A stretch of 7,178 bases of DNA from Nitrospira sp. (GTDB taxonomy: Bacteria; Nitrospirota; Nitrospiria; Nitrospirales; Nitrospiraceae), in contig JACOEF010000478.1 of assembly GCA_024998705.1 (NCBI GenBank), forward strand, positions 1 to 7,178. Direction: 5' to 3'. Both the position numbers and the translations under genes were made by a program. Under the pieces are notes generated by a model. It worked only from the letters and a program-made list of their open reading frames with translations, searched no databases and was not told the DNA's origin. Below are positions 1-6,871 of this stretch, one piece after another. Within the stretch, counting starts at the first letter, position 1; each line of letters begins with the position of its first letter.

Positions 1-987
1 ATCGAAATCGGAAAACTCAAGAAACAGAGGGATGCGGACGCGCATCTGCATACACCCGCCCGCGAGGCGGCAATTTTTGACCGTCTGAGCAAGCAGAACA
101 CCGGTCCCTTTCCCACCGATGCCATCCGAGCCGTGTATCGAGAGATCATGTCGGCCTCGTTGTCCCTGGAGGGGCCTCAGAAGGTCGCCTATCTCGGCCC
201 GCGAGCCACGTTTACGCACATGGCCTGCATGCAGAAGTTCGGGTCGTCGGCTCAATACATTCCGGTCAACAGTATCAAAGAAGTGTTCAGTGAAGTCGAG
301 CGTGGTCGCGCGCATTTTGGGGTGGTGCCCATTGAAAATACCACCGAAGGTGTCGTGAATCACACGCTGGATATGTTCGTTGATTCCAGCTTGCTCATCT
401 ATGGAGAGGTGCTGCAGGAAGTGGCGCACCACCTGATGTCCAAGAGCGGGGCCACAGGAGATATAAAACGGATCTATTCGCACTCGCATGCCATTGCCCA
501 ATGCCGTAATTGGTTGGAGACGAATCTGCCGCATGTGCCGGTGTCTGAAGTGGCCAGCACGGCCCGGGCAGCCGAATTGTCCGTCGACGATCCGTCGGCC
601 GCCGCAATCGCATCCGAACTGGCTTCCCAATTGTACGGACTGAAGGTGATCACAGCCCGAATCGAAGACAACATCAATAACTTCACCCGGTTCTTGGTGC
701 GCTCGCAGAAGGCACCGGAACGGACGGGCCGCGACAAGACGTCGCTGATGTTGTCGGTGAAGGATAAGGTGGGCGCCCTGTACGACTTGTTGCGACCGTT
801 TGCCTCGCATGGCCTCAACATGACCAAGATCGAATCCCGCCCCTCGCGCCGTAAGGCCTGGGAATACATTTTCTTTGTGGATATCGAGGGGCACATCGAT
901 GAAGAGCGGGTCAGGAAGGCGGCCGACGAGGTCAAGAGTCGCTGCCTCTTTATGAAGATTTTGGGGTCGTATCCCGCCTATTCTTAG
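1..987 (+). CDS. pheA: Bifunctional chorismate mutase / prephenate dehydratase (P-protein), 5' partial
   Basis: The frame is open from the first base of the window to TAG at 985-987, so the gene starts upstream; 328 residues are visible. A GTG at 133 is internal, because the preceding 44 codons read as the end of an AroQ-type chorismate mutase (IGKLKK, P-x-RE at the cgcgag codons, then [13 protein letters not shown]). The prephenate dehydratase domain follows at about visible residues 62-234, beginning [12 protein letters not shown], with VPIENTTEG and the catalytic TRF motif at 229-231 (NNFTRFLVR). An ACT domain fills about 246-325 and keeps the GALY (258-261) and ESRP (278-281) motifs that form the phenylalanine effector site in this family. 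The enzyme converts chorismate to prephenate and then to phenylpyruvate in the cytoplasm. Feedback inhibition by Phe is inferred from the intact ACT motifs. hisC begins 16 bases downstream, consistent with co-transcription. Missing: the N-terminal part of the mutase domain and the promoter region. Confidence 0.96.
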   Translation: MEIGKLKKQRDADAHLHTPAREAAIFDRLSKQNTGPFPTDAIRAVYREIMSASLSLEGPQKVAYLGPRATFTHMACMQKFGSSAQYIPVNSIKEVFSEVERGRAHFGVVPIENTTEGVVNHTLDMFVDSSLLIYGEVLQEVAHHLMSKSGATGDIKRIYSHSHAIAQCRNWLETNLPHVPVSEVASTARAAELSVDDPSAAAIASELASQLYGLKVITARIEDNINNFTRFLVRSQKAPERTGRDKTSLMLSVKDKVGALYDLLRPFASHGLNMTKIESRPSRRKAWEYIFFVDIEGHIDEERVRKAADEVKSRCLFMKILGSYPAYS

Positions 988-1003
988 AGGCCCGAGTCAC
1001 GCC

Positions 1004-2089
1004 ATGCCATTGAAGGTGCATCCCGATATTGCCTCCCTTGTTCCGTACGTTCCTGGAAAGCCGATCGAAGAGCTGCAGCGAGAGTTAGGCCTCGCGCGCG
1101 CGATTAAATTGGCGTCCAATGAGAACCCGATCGGACCGTCGCCCAAAGCGCTCGCCGTCTTGGGTGAAACCGCTCCGACGCTGCATCGGTATCCGGACGG
1201 CGGAGCGGTTCGATTACGTGGGGCCTTGGCCGAACGGTGCTAAGTCACGCCTGATCAGGTCATTCTCGGAAATGGCTCGGACGAACTCCTCGGCCTGCTT
1301 GCGCGAACGTTTTTGTCGCCGGGTGATGAGGCCGTGATGGCCGAGCACACCTTCGTGATTTATAAGATGGAGGTGAAGGCGGCCCATGGTGTGGCCGTGG
1401 AGGTGCCGCAGAAAAACTGGCACCATGATTTGCCTGCGATGGCGGAGGCGATTACCGACAAAACTCGCCTGCTGTTCATTTGCAATCCGAACAATCCGAC
1501 CGGGACCATGGCGACCAAGGCCGAGGTGGCGGCGTTGATGGCGCGCGTGCCCGAGCAGGTGGTGGTGGTGTTCGACGAGGCCTATTACGAGTATGTGCGA
1601 CATCCTGAATTCCCGGAGTCGCTCGGGTATGTGAAGGCCGGTCGCAATGTCATCGTGCTGCGGACCTTCTCTAAAATCTACGGCTTAGCCGGGCTCCGGA
1701 TCGGCTACGGGATTACCACACCGGAGATTACGAATTACTTGAATCGAATCCGTCCGCCCTTCAACGCCAACAGTATGGCGCAACGCGCCGCGTTAGCGGC
1801 CCTGGATGATGACTCACATGTGGGGGCGAGCCGAGCCCTCAACCATGCGGAAATGGACAAGGTTCGGGCGGGCTTGCGGAGATTGGGATTTGAGGCCTTG
1901 CCCAGTGAAACGAATTTCCTCTATTTCGATGTCGGGAGAGACGGCCGCGAGGTATTCGACGCCTTGTTACGGAAGGGCATCATCGTCCGCCACATTGACG
2001 GCCGGATGCTGCGGGTGACCATCGGACTCCCGGAAGAAAATCATCTATTCCTGAGCGCGCTTGAAGATGTGACGCGCGCTCCTCGATAA
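1004..2089 (+). pseudogene. hisC: HisC-family histidinol-phosphate / aromatic aminotransferase, interrupted by one in-frame stop
   Basis: ATG at 1004 to TAA at 2087-2089 spans 362 codons, the usual HisC length, but codon 80 (1241-1243) is TAA. Both sides are in the same frame: residues before it give [14 protein letters not shown] and [19 protein letters not shown], and residues after it resume at once with VTPDQVILGNGSDELLGLL. Fold-type I PLP features are intact: GNGSDE (89-94), NPNNPTG (161-167), FDEAYYEY (190-197), and the Schiff-base Lys224 in TFSKIYGLAGLRIGYG. There is no other stop and no frameshift. The enzyme transfers an amino group using PLP; next to pheA, aroF and tyrA it probably acts on phenylpyruvate, hydroxyphenylpyruvate or prephenate as well as, or instead of, the histidine intermediate (inference from context). 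As written, translation yields a 79-residue fragment. A restart at ATG 1337 (GAGG at 1328-1331) would give about 250 residues lacking the GNGSDE phosphate-binding loop. It may be a true nonsense allele or a base-call error, so pseudogene status is provisional. Confidence 0.85.
1241..1243 (+). other. Premature in-frame TAA in hisC
   Basis: Codon 80 of hisC is TAA, between a Cys codon (TGC) and a Val codon (GTC). Family proteins carry a sense residue here, between the LAER helix and the VTPDQVILGNGSDE segment. A single substitution from CAA (Gln), AAA (Lys) or GAA (Glu) would create it. The frame before and after is identical, so an indel is not the cause. Confidence 0.9.
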
Positions 2090-2107
2090 GGAAAGCGAGA
2101 CGAGAAC

Positions 2108-3121
2108 ATGATTATTGTCTTGAAGCCCGACGCGTCGGAGCGCGAAGTCGATCACATCATCGACCGGCTTCGCGAATTGGGATTGAAGTCGCATATTTCG
2201 GCCGGCCAAGAACGGACCATCATCGGCGTGATCGGGGATGATCGCATCTTGCACAATCAGCCCCTTACCGCGTTGCCCGGTGTTGAGAGCGTGTTGCCGA
2301 TTCTGGCTCCGTGGAAGCTGGTCAGCCGGGAGTTCAAGAAAGAGAATACGATCATTGACGTCAATGGCGTCAAAATCGGCGATAAGAAAATCACGATCAT
2401 GGCCGGTCCCTGTGCGGTCGAGCGGTTGGAGTTGACCGTGGGCATTGCCCATGAGGTCAAATCGGCCGGGGCGACAGTCCTCCGTGGCGGCGCGTATAAG
2501 CCGCGCACGTCGCCCTACTCCTTTCAGGGGCTGGGACGCGAAGGGCTGGATTATTTGGTCGAAGCTAAGAAACAGACCGGCCTTCCGGTGGTCAGCGAGA
2601 TTTTGGACACTCGCGACATCGAGCTGTTTCTTGAAAAGGCCGACATCATCCAGGTCGGCGCTCGAAATATGCAGAATTTCGAGTTGCTCAAGGAGGTCGG
2701 GGCCTACGATAAGCCGGTGTTGTTGAAGCGCGGCCTCTCGGCGACGATCAAAGAATTCCTCCTCTCCGCTGAATACATCATGTCCCGCGGAAACCGGAAT
2801 GTCATGTTGTGTGAGCGCGGCATCCGCACGTTCGAAACGCAGTACCGAAATACCTTGGATATGGCCGCCATCCCGACCCTCAAGAGTTTGTCGCATCTGC
2901 CGGTCATCGTGGATCCCAGTCATGCGACGGGCAAGTGGGACCTGGTGGCGCCCATGTCGAAAGCCGCGATCGCCGCCGGCGCCGACGGACTCTTGATCGA
3001 GGTTCATTCCAATCCCGAATGTGCGCTCTGTGATGGCGAAGAGTCGATCCGGCCGTCGAAATTTAAAGAGTTGATGGGGGATTTGCGCAAGATCGCCGCC
3101 GCCGTCGATCGAACGTTGTGA
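2108..3121 (+). CDS. aroF: 3-deoxy-D-arabino-heptulosonate 7-phosphate (DAHP) synthase, type I-beta
   Basis: This 337-residue enzyme condenses phosphoenolpyruvate with erythrose 4-phosphate, the first step of the shikimate pathway. Residues 1 to about 67 form the ferredoxin-like regulatory domain (MIIVLKPDASEREVDHII to about VLPILAPWK) seen in Thermotoga maritima-type enzymes. The TIM barrel follows, with IMAGPCAVE (97-105), GGAYKPRTSPYSFQGLG (127-143), QVGARNMQN, LLKRG and VDPSHATGK. The metal ligands known for the Thermotoga enzyme, Cys102, His272, Glu298 and Asp309, fall at exactly the same residue numbers here. Cys305 and Cys308 form an extra C-x-x-C beside Asp309. In relatives the N-terminal domain mediates feedback by Tyr and/or Phe, so the same is likely here. 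The ATG start lies 18 bases after hisC stops, with purine-rich AAGGA and GAGACGAGA stretches upstream. The symbol aroF follows the usual annotation of this family; aroG is also used. Confidence 0.95.
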   Translation: MIIVLKPDASEREVDHIIDRLRELGLKSHISAGQERTIIGVIGDDRILHNQPLTALPGVESVLPILAPWKLVSREFKKENTIIDVNGVKIGDKKITIMAGPCAVERLELTVGIAHEVKSAGATVLRGGAYKPRTSPYSFQGLGREGLDYLVEAKKQTGLPVVSEILDTRDIELFLEKADIIQVGARNMQNFELLKEVGAYDKPVLLKRGLSATIKEFLLSAEYIMSRGNRNVMLCERGIRTFETQYRNTLDMAAIPTLKSLSHLPVIVDPSHATGKWDLVAPMSKAAIAAGADGLLIEVHSNPECALCDGEESIRPSKFKELMGDLRKIAAAVDRTL

Positions 3122-3182
3122 GTGGCGTGGCACTCGTTGTTCTCCGGCGCCCGGCTTTGTACGCGCCAGAAATACCTAGACG

Positions 3183-4076
3183 ATGAAACCGCATTTTAAA
3201 CAGGTGGCGATTGTCGGCGTCGGCTTGATCGGTGGCTCGCTGGGGATGATCATGCGTCGGCAGAAGCTGGCGGATTCCGTCGTCGGCATCGGGCGGCGCG
3301 TCGAGAATCTCAAGACGGCCGTCGAAGTGGGCGCCATCGACCGGTATGTGTCGGATCCTCGTGATGGCGTGGAAGGGGCGGACTTTGTGCTGCTCGCGAC
3401 ACCGGTGGATACCTATGAACGGCACCTGAAGGAATGGGCCGGTTGTCTGGCGCCTGGGGCGATCGTGAGTGATGTGGGTAGTGTGAAGGGTGATCTGGTC
3501 ACGCGTGCCGAGGCTCTTCTTCCGCCGTCCGTGCGGTTCGTCGGTGCGCATCCCATTGCGGGCAAGGAAAAGACCGGCGTGGCAGCAGGATCCGAGACAC
3601 TGTTTGCAGGGGCGCGCTGCATTCTCACTCCCACGCCCAGGACGGATGCCGAGGCGCTTCAAACCGTTCGGGCGCTCTGGGAACTTGCGGGTTCGGTCGT
3701 GTTGGAGATGGACCCCTTTCTGCACGACAAGATTCTCGGCGCCGTCAGTCACTTGCCGCATGTCGCCGCGTTTGCGTTGATGACGGCACTGGCGGACGTG
3801 CGCGACCATGGGGTCCCCGAGCTGGACCTGGCCGGCCATTCCGGCGGCGGATTACGCGATACCACGAGGATTGCGGCCAGCTCGCCGGAAATGTGGCGAG
3901 ATATTTTTCTGTGGAACCGGGACAATGTGGTGTCGTTGATCGAGACGTACGAACGCCACCTCGGCGAACTGAAGCGGTTGATTGCTGCCGGTGACGCCGC
4001 GGGGATCGAGAAGCAGCTGGATAAGGCCAAGTATGAACGGGAACAACTCACGCCCCGCCTATCGGGGAAGAGCTAG
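3183..4076 (+). CDS. tyrA: Prephenate (or arogenate) dehydrogenase, TyrA family
   Basis: The 297-residue protein oxidatively decarboxylates prephenate to 4-hydroxyphenylpyruvate, or arogenate to tyrosine; which substrate is used cannot be read with certainty. A Rossmann fold opens at residue 8 with the dinucleotide-binding GVGLIGGS (12-19). The family motifs SDVGSVKG (96-103), GAHPIAGKEKTG (121-132, His123 in the active-site segment), SHLPH (189-193) and GGGLRDTTRIAASSPEMWRDI (starting at residue 221) are present in order. The second Rossmann strand ends VVGIGRR rather than in an acidic residue, which suggests NADP+ rather than NAD+. There is no C-terminal ACT domain and no fused chorismate mutase. 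ATG 3183 is the earliest possible start because TAG at 3177-3179 lies in frame just upstream. No convincing ribosome binding site precedes it. It sits 61 bases after aroF, the widest gap between whole genes here, and 6 bases before aroA. Confidence 0.95.
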   Translation: MKPHFKQVAIVGVGLIGGSLGMIMRRQKLADSVVGIGRRVENLKTAVEVGAIDRYVSDPRDGVEGADFVLLATPVDTYERHLKEWAGCLAPGAIVSDVGSVKGDLVTRAEALLPPSVRFVGAHPIAGKEKTGVAAGSETLFAGARCILTPTPRTDAEALQTVRALWELAGSVVLEMDPFLHDKILGAVSHLPHVAAFALMTALADVRDHGVPELDLAGHSGGGLRDTTRIAASSPEMWRDIFLWNRDNVVSLIETYERHLGELKRLIAAGDAAGIEKQLDKAKYEREQLTPRLSGKS

Positions 4077-4082
4077 GCTGAG

Positions 4083-5411
4083 ATGGCATCTTTAACCATT
4101 ACGCCGGGTCGTCCGCTGAAGGGGACTACTGCGGTTCCGGGCGACAAGTCCGTCACCCATCGAGCGATCATCCTCACGGCTCTCGCCGAAGGACTCAGCC
4201 AGGTCACCGACTATTGTCGCGGGGAAGATTGTTTGAATACCATGCGCGCGTTCCAGTCGCTGGGCGTGCGGATCGAAGAGACCCCGGAGCGGTTGACGGT
4301 CCATGGCAAAGGTATGTGGGGTCTCACGGAGCCGTTTGGTCCGATCGATTGCGGCAATTCCGGAACCGGTATTCGGTTGATGGCCGGGTTGCTGGCGGGG
4401 CAGGATTTTTTTACGATCCTCACGGGTGATGAATCGATCAGGCGTCGTCCGATGGGACGCGTCGTGAAGCCGCTGCGAACGATGGGAGCGACGATCGCCG
4501 GACGCAAGGGCGGGGAGTTGGCGCCGTTAGCGATCACCGGGACTCGGTTGACGGGCGTCTCGTACGTGTCGCCGGTTGCGAGCGCGCAGATCAAATCGTC
4601 GCTGCTCTTTGCCTCGTTATACGCCGATGGTCTCACGACCATTTCCGAACCGCGGCTGTCGCGCGACCATACCGAGCGCATGTTTGCCTACTTTGGAATT
4701 CCGTTTCATCGCGACGGGTGTACGGTTCGGATCGAGGGCCGTCCTTCGGTACGGTGGGGCGGGAAATCGGTGGTGGTGCCGGGTGACCTGTCCGCAGCCG
4801 CATTTTTGGTGGTTGGTGCGTCGATTGTGCCGAATTCCGATGTGACGGTGCGGTCGGTCGGCATGAACCCCACACGGACCGGCCTGTTAGAGATCTTGCG
4901 TCAGATGGGGGCACACATCGAGGTGCTCAACCCTCGTGAAGAGGCCGGAGAGCCGGTTGCGGACTTGCGAGTACGGTCGATGCCTCTGAGGGGGGTCCGG
5001 ATCGGGCCGGAACAGATCCCGCAGACCATTGATGAGTTCCCGATTCTGTGTGTGGCAGCATCCGTTGCCGAGGGGGAGACGGTGATCACCGGGGCGGAAG
5101 AGTTGCGAGTGAAGGAAAGCGACCGTATCGCGACGATGGCGACTGAACTCCGGGCGATGGGTGCACGGATCGAGGAACGGCCTGATGGCATGGTCATCGA
5201 GGGGCTGGGTCGCAAGGGCGCGAACGGCTCGCTGACAGGGGCCACCTGCGCGAGTCACGGCGACCATCGCGTGGGCATGTCCGTCGCGATCGGTGCCCTC
5301 ACCGCGTCACAGCCGACCCAGATTGAGGATACGGCGTGCATCGACACATCGTTCCCAAACTTCGAGCGCACACTCTTGGGCCTGTTGACTGATTCTGGGA
5401 AACGTCTATAG
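4083..5411 (+). CDS. aroA: 3-phosphoshikimate 1-carboxyvinyltransferase (EPSP synthase)
   Basis: At 442 residues this has the full length of the family. It transfers the enolpyruvyl group of PEP to shikimate 3-phosphate, the penultimate step to chorismate. Visible motifs in order: GDKSVTHRA (20-28, Lys22/Ser23/Arg27 binding both substrates), DCGNSGTGIRLMAG (89-102), RRPMGRVVKPL (121-131), SAQIKSSLLFASLYADG (167-183), VPGDLSAAAF (232-241), DEFP (317-320, Asp317 matching the catalytic Asp of the E. coli enzyme), ELRVKESDRIA with Glu345, and SHGDHR (391-396). The NSG motif keeps glycine where tolerant class II enzymes such as CP4 carry alanine; nothing more about inhibitor sensitivity can be said from sequence. 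The start ATG lies 6 bases after tyrA TAG, so translational coupling with tyrA is likely. The gene supplies chorismate for the neighbouring pheA branch. Confidence 0.97.
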   Translation: MASLTITPGRPLKGTTAVPGDKSVTHRAIILTALAEGLSQVTDYCRGEDCLNTMRAFQSLGVRIEETPERLTVHGKGMWGLTEPFGPIDCGNSGTGIRLMAGLLAGQDFFTILTGDESIRRRPMGRVVKPLRTMGATIAGRKGGELAPLAITGTRLTGVSYVSPVASAQIKSSLLFASLYADGLTTISEPRLSRDHTERMFAYFGIPFHRDGCTVRIEGRPSVRWGGKSVVVPGDLSAAAFLVVGASIVPNSDVTVRSVGMNPTRTGLLEILRQMGAHIEVLNPREEAGEPVADLRVRSMPLRGVRIGPEQIPQTIDEFPILCVAASVAEGETVITGAEELRVKESDRIATMATELRAMGARIEERPDGMVIEGLGRKGANGSLTGATCASHGDHRVGMSVAIGALTASQPTQIEDTACIDTSFPNFERTLLGLLTDSGKRL

Positions 5412-5414
5412 TGC

Positions 5415-5419
5415 GAGGA
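5415..5419 (+). promoter_or_regulatory. Shine-Dalgarno site of cmk
   Basis: GAGGA lies four bases before GTG 5424. It supports that GTG over the in-frame ATG at 5439, which lacks a comparable site. Confidence 0.6.
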
Positions 5420-5423
5420 TCGC

Positions 5424-6122
5424 GTGAGTGATCGAGACATGGTGGGCCGCGGGAAGCGGGGTCTGATCATCGCCATCGATGGTCCGGCCGGTGTCGGCAA
5501 GAGTACGGTGGCCAGACTCCTGGCGCTACGGCTCGGATACCTCTACCTCGATACAGGGGCCTTGTACCGTGCTATCGCGTGGAAAGTGCACGACACGGGG
5601 CTTAGTCCGGATGAACACCTCGCCATTACCGCGCTGCTCCCTAAGACGACGCTGCATATGGCCTGTGGCCCCGAGCAATCCCATGTGTTGCTGGACGGAC
5701 GCGATATTACGGGCCAATTGCGTACACCGACCGTGACGGCACTGGCATCCATGGTGTCGGCCATTCCAGCCGTTCGGGAATGGCTGCTGCCGGTGCAACG
5801 ACAAATTGGCGCCGAGGGGGGTGTCGTGGCGGAGGGGCGGGACATCGGGACCCGCGTCTTTCCGGAAGCGGACGTGAAATTTTTTCTCGAAGCCGATGCG
5901 GAGGTCCGGGCGACGCGGCGACATCGTGAGTTGGTGGCGGCGGGCCACTCGGTGCAATTTGATCAGACGAAACGCGATATGACCGGGCGGGATGATCGCG
6001 ATCGGTCCCGCACCGTGGCGCCGCTGATTCCCGCGCCCGATGCTGAACGAATCGATACGTCGAGTATGCCGGCAGAGGCAGTTGTTGAGCACATGCTGGC
6101 TGTGATCACGGCAAGATTGTGA
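5424..6122 (+). CDS. cmk: Cytidylate (CMP/dCMP) kinase
   Basis: The 232-residue protein phosphorylates CMP and dCMP with ATP. It shows the P-loop GPAGVGKST (20-28), YLDTGALYRA (41-50), the CMP-binding AEGRDIGT (136-143), the lid-region arginine cluster in GRDDRDRSR (188-196) with APL, and IDTS (210-213) near the C-terminus, all standard for Cmk. GTG 5424 is chosen as start because GAGGA at 5415-5419 lies just upstream; ATG 5439, five codons in, has no comparable site. It starts 12 bases after aroA ends and its TGA overlaps the plsC start. Its job in pyrimidine nucleotide balance is unrelated to aromatic synthesis, but cmk next to aroA and rpsA is a long-known conserved arrangement in several bacterial groups. 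Confidence 0.96.
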   Translation: MSDRDMVGRGKRGLIIAIDGPAGVGKSTVARLLALRLGYLYLDTGALYRAIAWKVHDTGLSPDEHLAITALLPKTTLHMACGPEQSHVLLDGRDITGQLRTPTVTALASMVSAIPAVREWLLPVQRQIGAEGGVVAEGRDIGTRVFPEADVKFFLEADAEVRATRRHRELVAAGHSVQFDQTKRDMTGRDDRDRSRTVAPLIPAPDAERIDTSSMPAEAVVEHMLAVITARL

Positions 6123-6814
6123 GCTCGGCACTGTATGGCCTGTTATGGGTTCTCTCTCGCACCATCGGATGGCTGTGTTTCCGGTATCGCACCGTCGGAA
6201 CTGTGCCGCGGCAAGGCGGATTCCTGATCGCCTCGAATCATGCCAGTTATTTGGATATCCCGTTGCTTGGTTGCGGGATTCCTCGCCGGGGCTGGTATAT
6301 GGGGCGGCACGATTTGTTTCCCATGCCGCTGCTCAACGGCCTGCTGCAGGGCCTGGGGTGGATTCCCTTACGGATCGGCCGCCTGGATCGCGAGGCGTTC
6401 AGCAAAGCGGTCTTGTTGATTCAGGAGGGGAAGGCCGTCGCCATTTTCCCTGAAGGGGGGCGGACGATGACCGGGGCGTTGAAGCCCGGCAAACCGGGCA
6501 TCGGGGTGATCGTGTCGCAGACAGGCTGTCAGGTGGTGCCGGCGCATATCGGCGGCACGTTTGATGTCCTGCCACCCGGCGCCAAGTGGCCGAGGTTTCG
6601 TCGCGTGACGGTGGCGTATGGCGAGCCGTTGGATTTTTCAGCCGATGCCGGGCGGTTGGAAGGCAAAGCGTTTTATCAACATGTCAGTCGGACGGTGATG
6701 GCGAAGATTGCTGAGCTCGGACAGGTTCCGATGCCAGGGGATTGGCCGGCGAAGGCCGGGCAGCCTCACGATCCTGCCGCAACACCAACAGCCAAGTCTT
6801 GCAACGCTGAGTAA
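6119..6814 (+). CDS. plsC: 1-acyl-sn-glycerol-3-phosphate acyltransferase (PlsC/LPLAT family)
   Basis: The 231-residue protein carries the acyltransferase box NHASYLD (40-46, the H-x4-D catalytic pair His41/Asp46), a second block around WIPLRIGRLDREAF (81-94), and FPEGGRT (110-116), the glycerolipid phosphate-binding motif. The N-terminal stretch of about 22 residues (SALYGLLWVLSRTIGWLCF) is hydrophobic and probably membrane-associated. The reaction expected is acylation of lysophosphatidic acid to phosphatidic acid; other lysophospholipid or lipid A-type acceptors share these motifs, so the acceptor is inferred. The start is GTG 6119, overlapping the cmk stop as GTGA (6119-6122), a classic sign of coupled translation. 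The C-terminal 25 or so residues (KAGQPHDPAATPTAKSC) look unstructured. The TAA stop lies inside a hairpin followed by a T-run. Confidence 0.93.
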   Translation: MSSALYGLLWVLSRTIGWLCFRYRTVGTVPRQGGFLIASNHASYLDIPLLGCGIPRRGWYMGRHDLFPMPLLNGLLQGLGWIPLRIGRLDREAFSKAVLLIQEGKAVAIFPEGGRTMTGALKPGKPGIGVIVSQTGCQVVPAHIGGTFDVLPPGAKWPRFRRVTVAYGEPLDFSADAGRLEGKAFYQHVSRTVMAKIAELGQVPMPGDWPAKAGQPHDPAATPTAKSCNAE

Positions 6815-6826
6815 GACTCGGTTTTT
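6807..6826 (+). terminator. Possible weak intrinsic terminator or attenuator between plsC and rpsA
   Basis: CTGAGT (6807-6812) and ACTCGG (6816-6821) can pair as a six-base-pair stem with one G-T wobble and a three-base loop, followed directly by five T (6822-6826). The plsC TAA at 6812-6814 sits in the stem and loop. The stem is short and only moderately GC-rich, so partial termination is more likely than a hard stop. AGTCTT (6795-6800) can pair instead with AAGACT (6813-6818), which would exclude this hairpin. Confidence 0.35.
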
Positions 6827-6840
6827 CTCACTATCAGCAC

Positions 6841-6854
6841 CCGGCACAAGCCGG
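6841..6854 (+). promoter_or_regulatory. Hairpin immediately upstream of the rpsA ribosome binding site
   Basis: CCGGC (6841-6845) and GCCGG (6850-6854) form a perfect five-base-pair GC stem with an ACAA loop. The 3' arm touches the first GGAGG (6853-6857), leaving GAGGA at 6860-6864 free for the ribosome. It is a plausible leader element for rpsA translation control, but a stem this short in GC-rich DNA can arise by chance. Confidence 0.3.
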
Positions 6855-6864
6855 AGGACGAGGA
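6853..6864 (+). promoter_or_regulatory. Shine-Dalgarno region of rpsA
   Basis: Two SD-like runs, GGAGGA (6853-6858) and GAGGA (6860-6864), precede ATG 6872. The second is seven bases from the start codon and fixes the start. It is the strongest ribosome binding site in the window, as expected for a highly expressed ribosomal protein. Confidence 0.7.
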
Positions 6865-6871
6865 CCTTTTC

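Noticed and set aside
133..987. pheA starting at GTG 133 as a stand-alone prephenate dehydratase.
   Set aside because: The upstream codons from base 1 read as the end of a chorismate mutase domain with no stop, so the gene is bifunctional and truncated by the window edge.
995..1251. AGTCACGCC occurs both before the hisC start (995-1003) and at the internal stop (1243-1251).
   Set aside because: Nine-base repeats are expected by chance many times in 7 kb, and the frame is not disturbed as an insertion or duplication would cause.
1119..1337. An overlapping forward frame bridging the hisC stop, which could suggest a frameshift.
   Set aside because: Its translation is not HisC-like. True homology runs in the original frame on both sides of TAA 1241, so the lesion is a substitution, not an indel.
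1556..1571. GTG tandem run.
   Set aside because: It simply encodes a run of valines in the beta strand before FDEAYYEY of hisC.
2045..3133. A 362-codon open frame on the minus strand covering all of aroF.
   Set aside because: It is antisense to an unmistakable DAHP synthase, resembles no family, and is explained by biased third-codon positions in GC-rich coding DNA.
3146..3167. GGCGC/GCGCC inverted repeat in the aroF-tyrA gap as a terminator.
   Set aside because: It has only five pairs, a 12-base loop and no T-run after it.
3063..3839. A 258-codon minus-strand frame across tyrA.
   Set aside because: It is a shadow of tyrA and the aroF end, with low-complexity Arg/His-rich composition and no motif.
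5526..6131. A 201-codon minus-strand frame across cmk.
   Set aside because: It is antisense to a gene with all CMP kinase motifs and has no recognisable domain.
6799..6834. TTGCAA with downstream CACTAT as an rpsA promoter.
   Set aside because: The spacing is 24 bases and the -10 match is poor.
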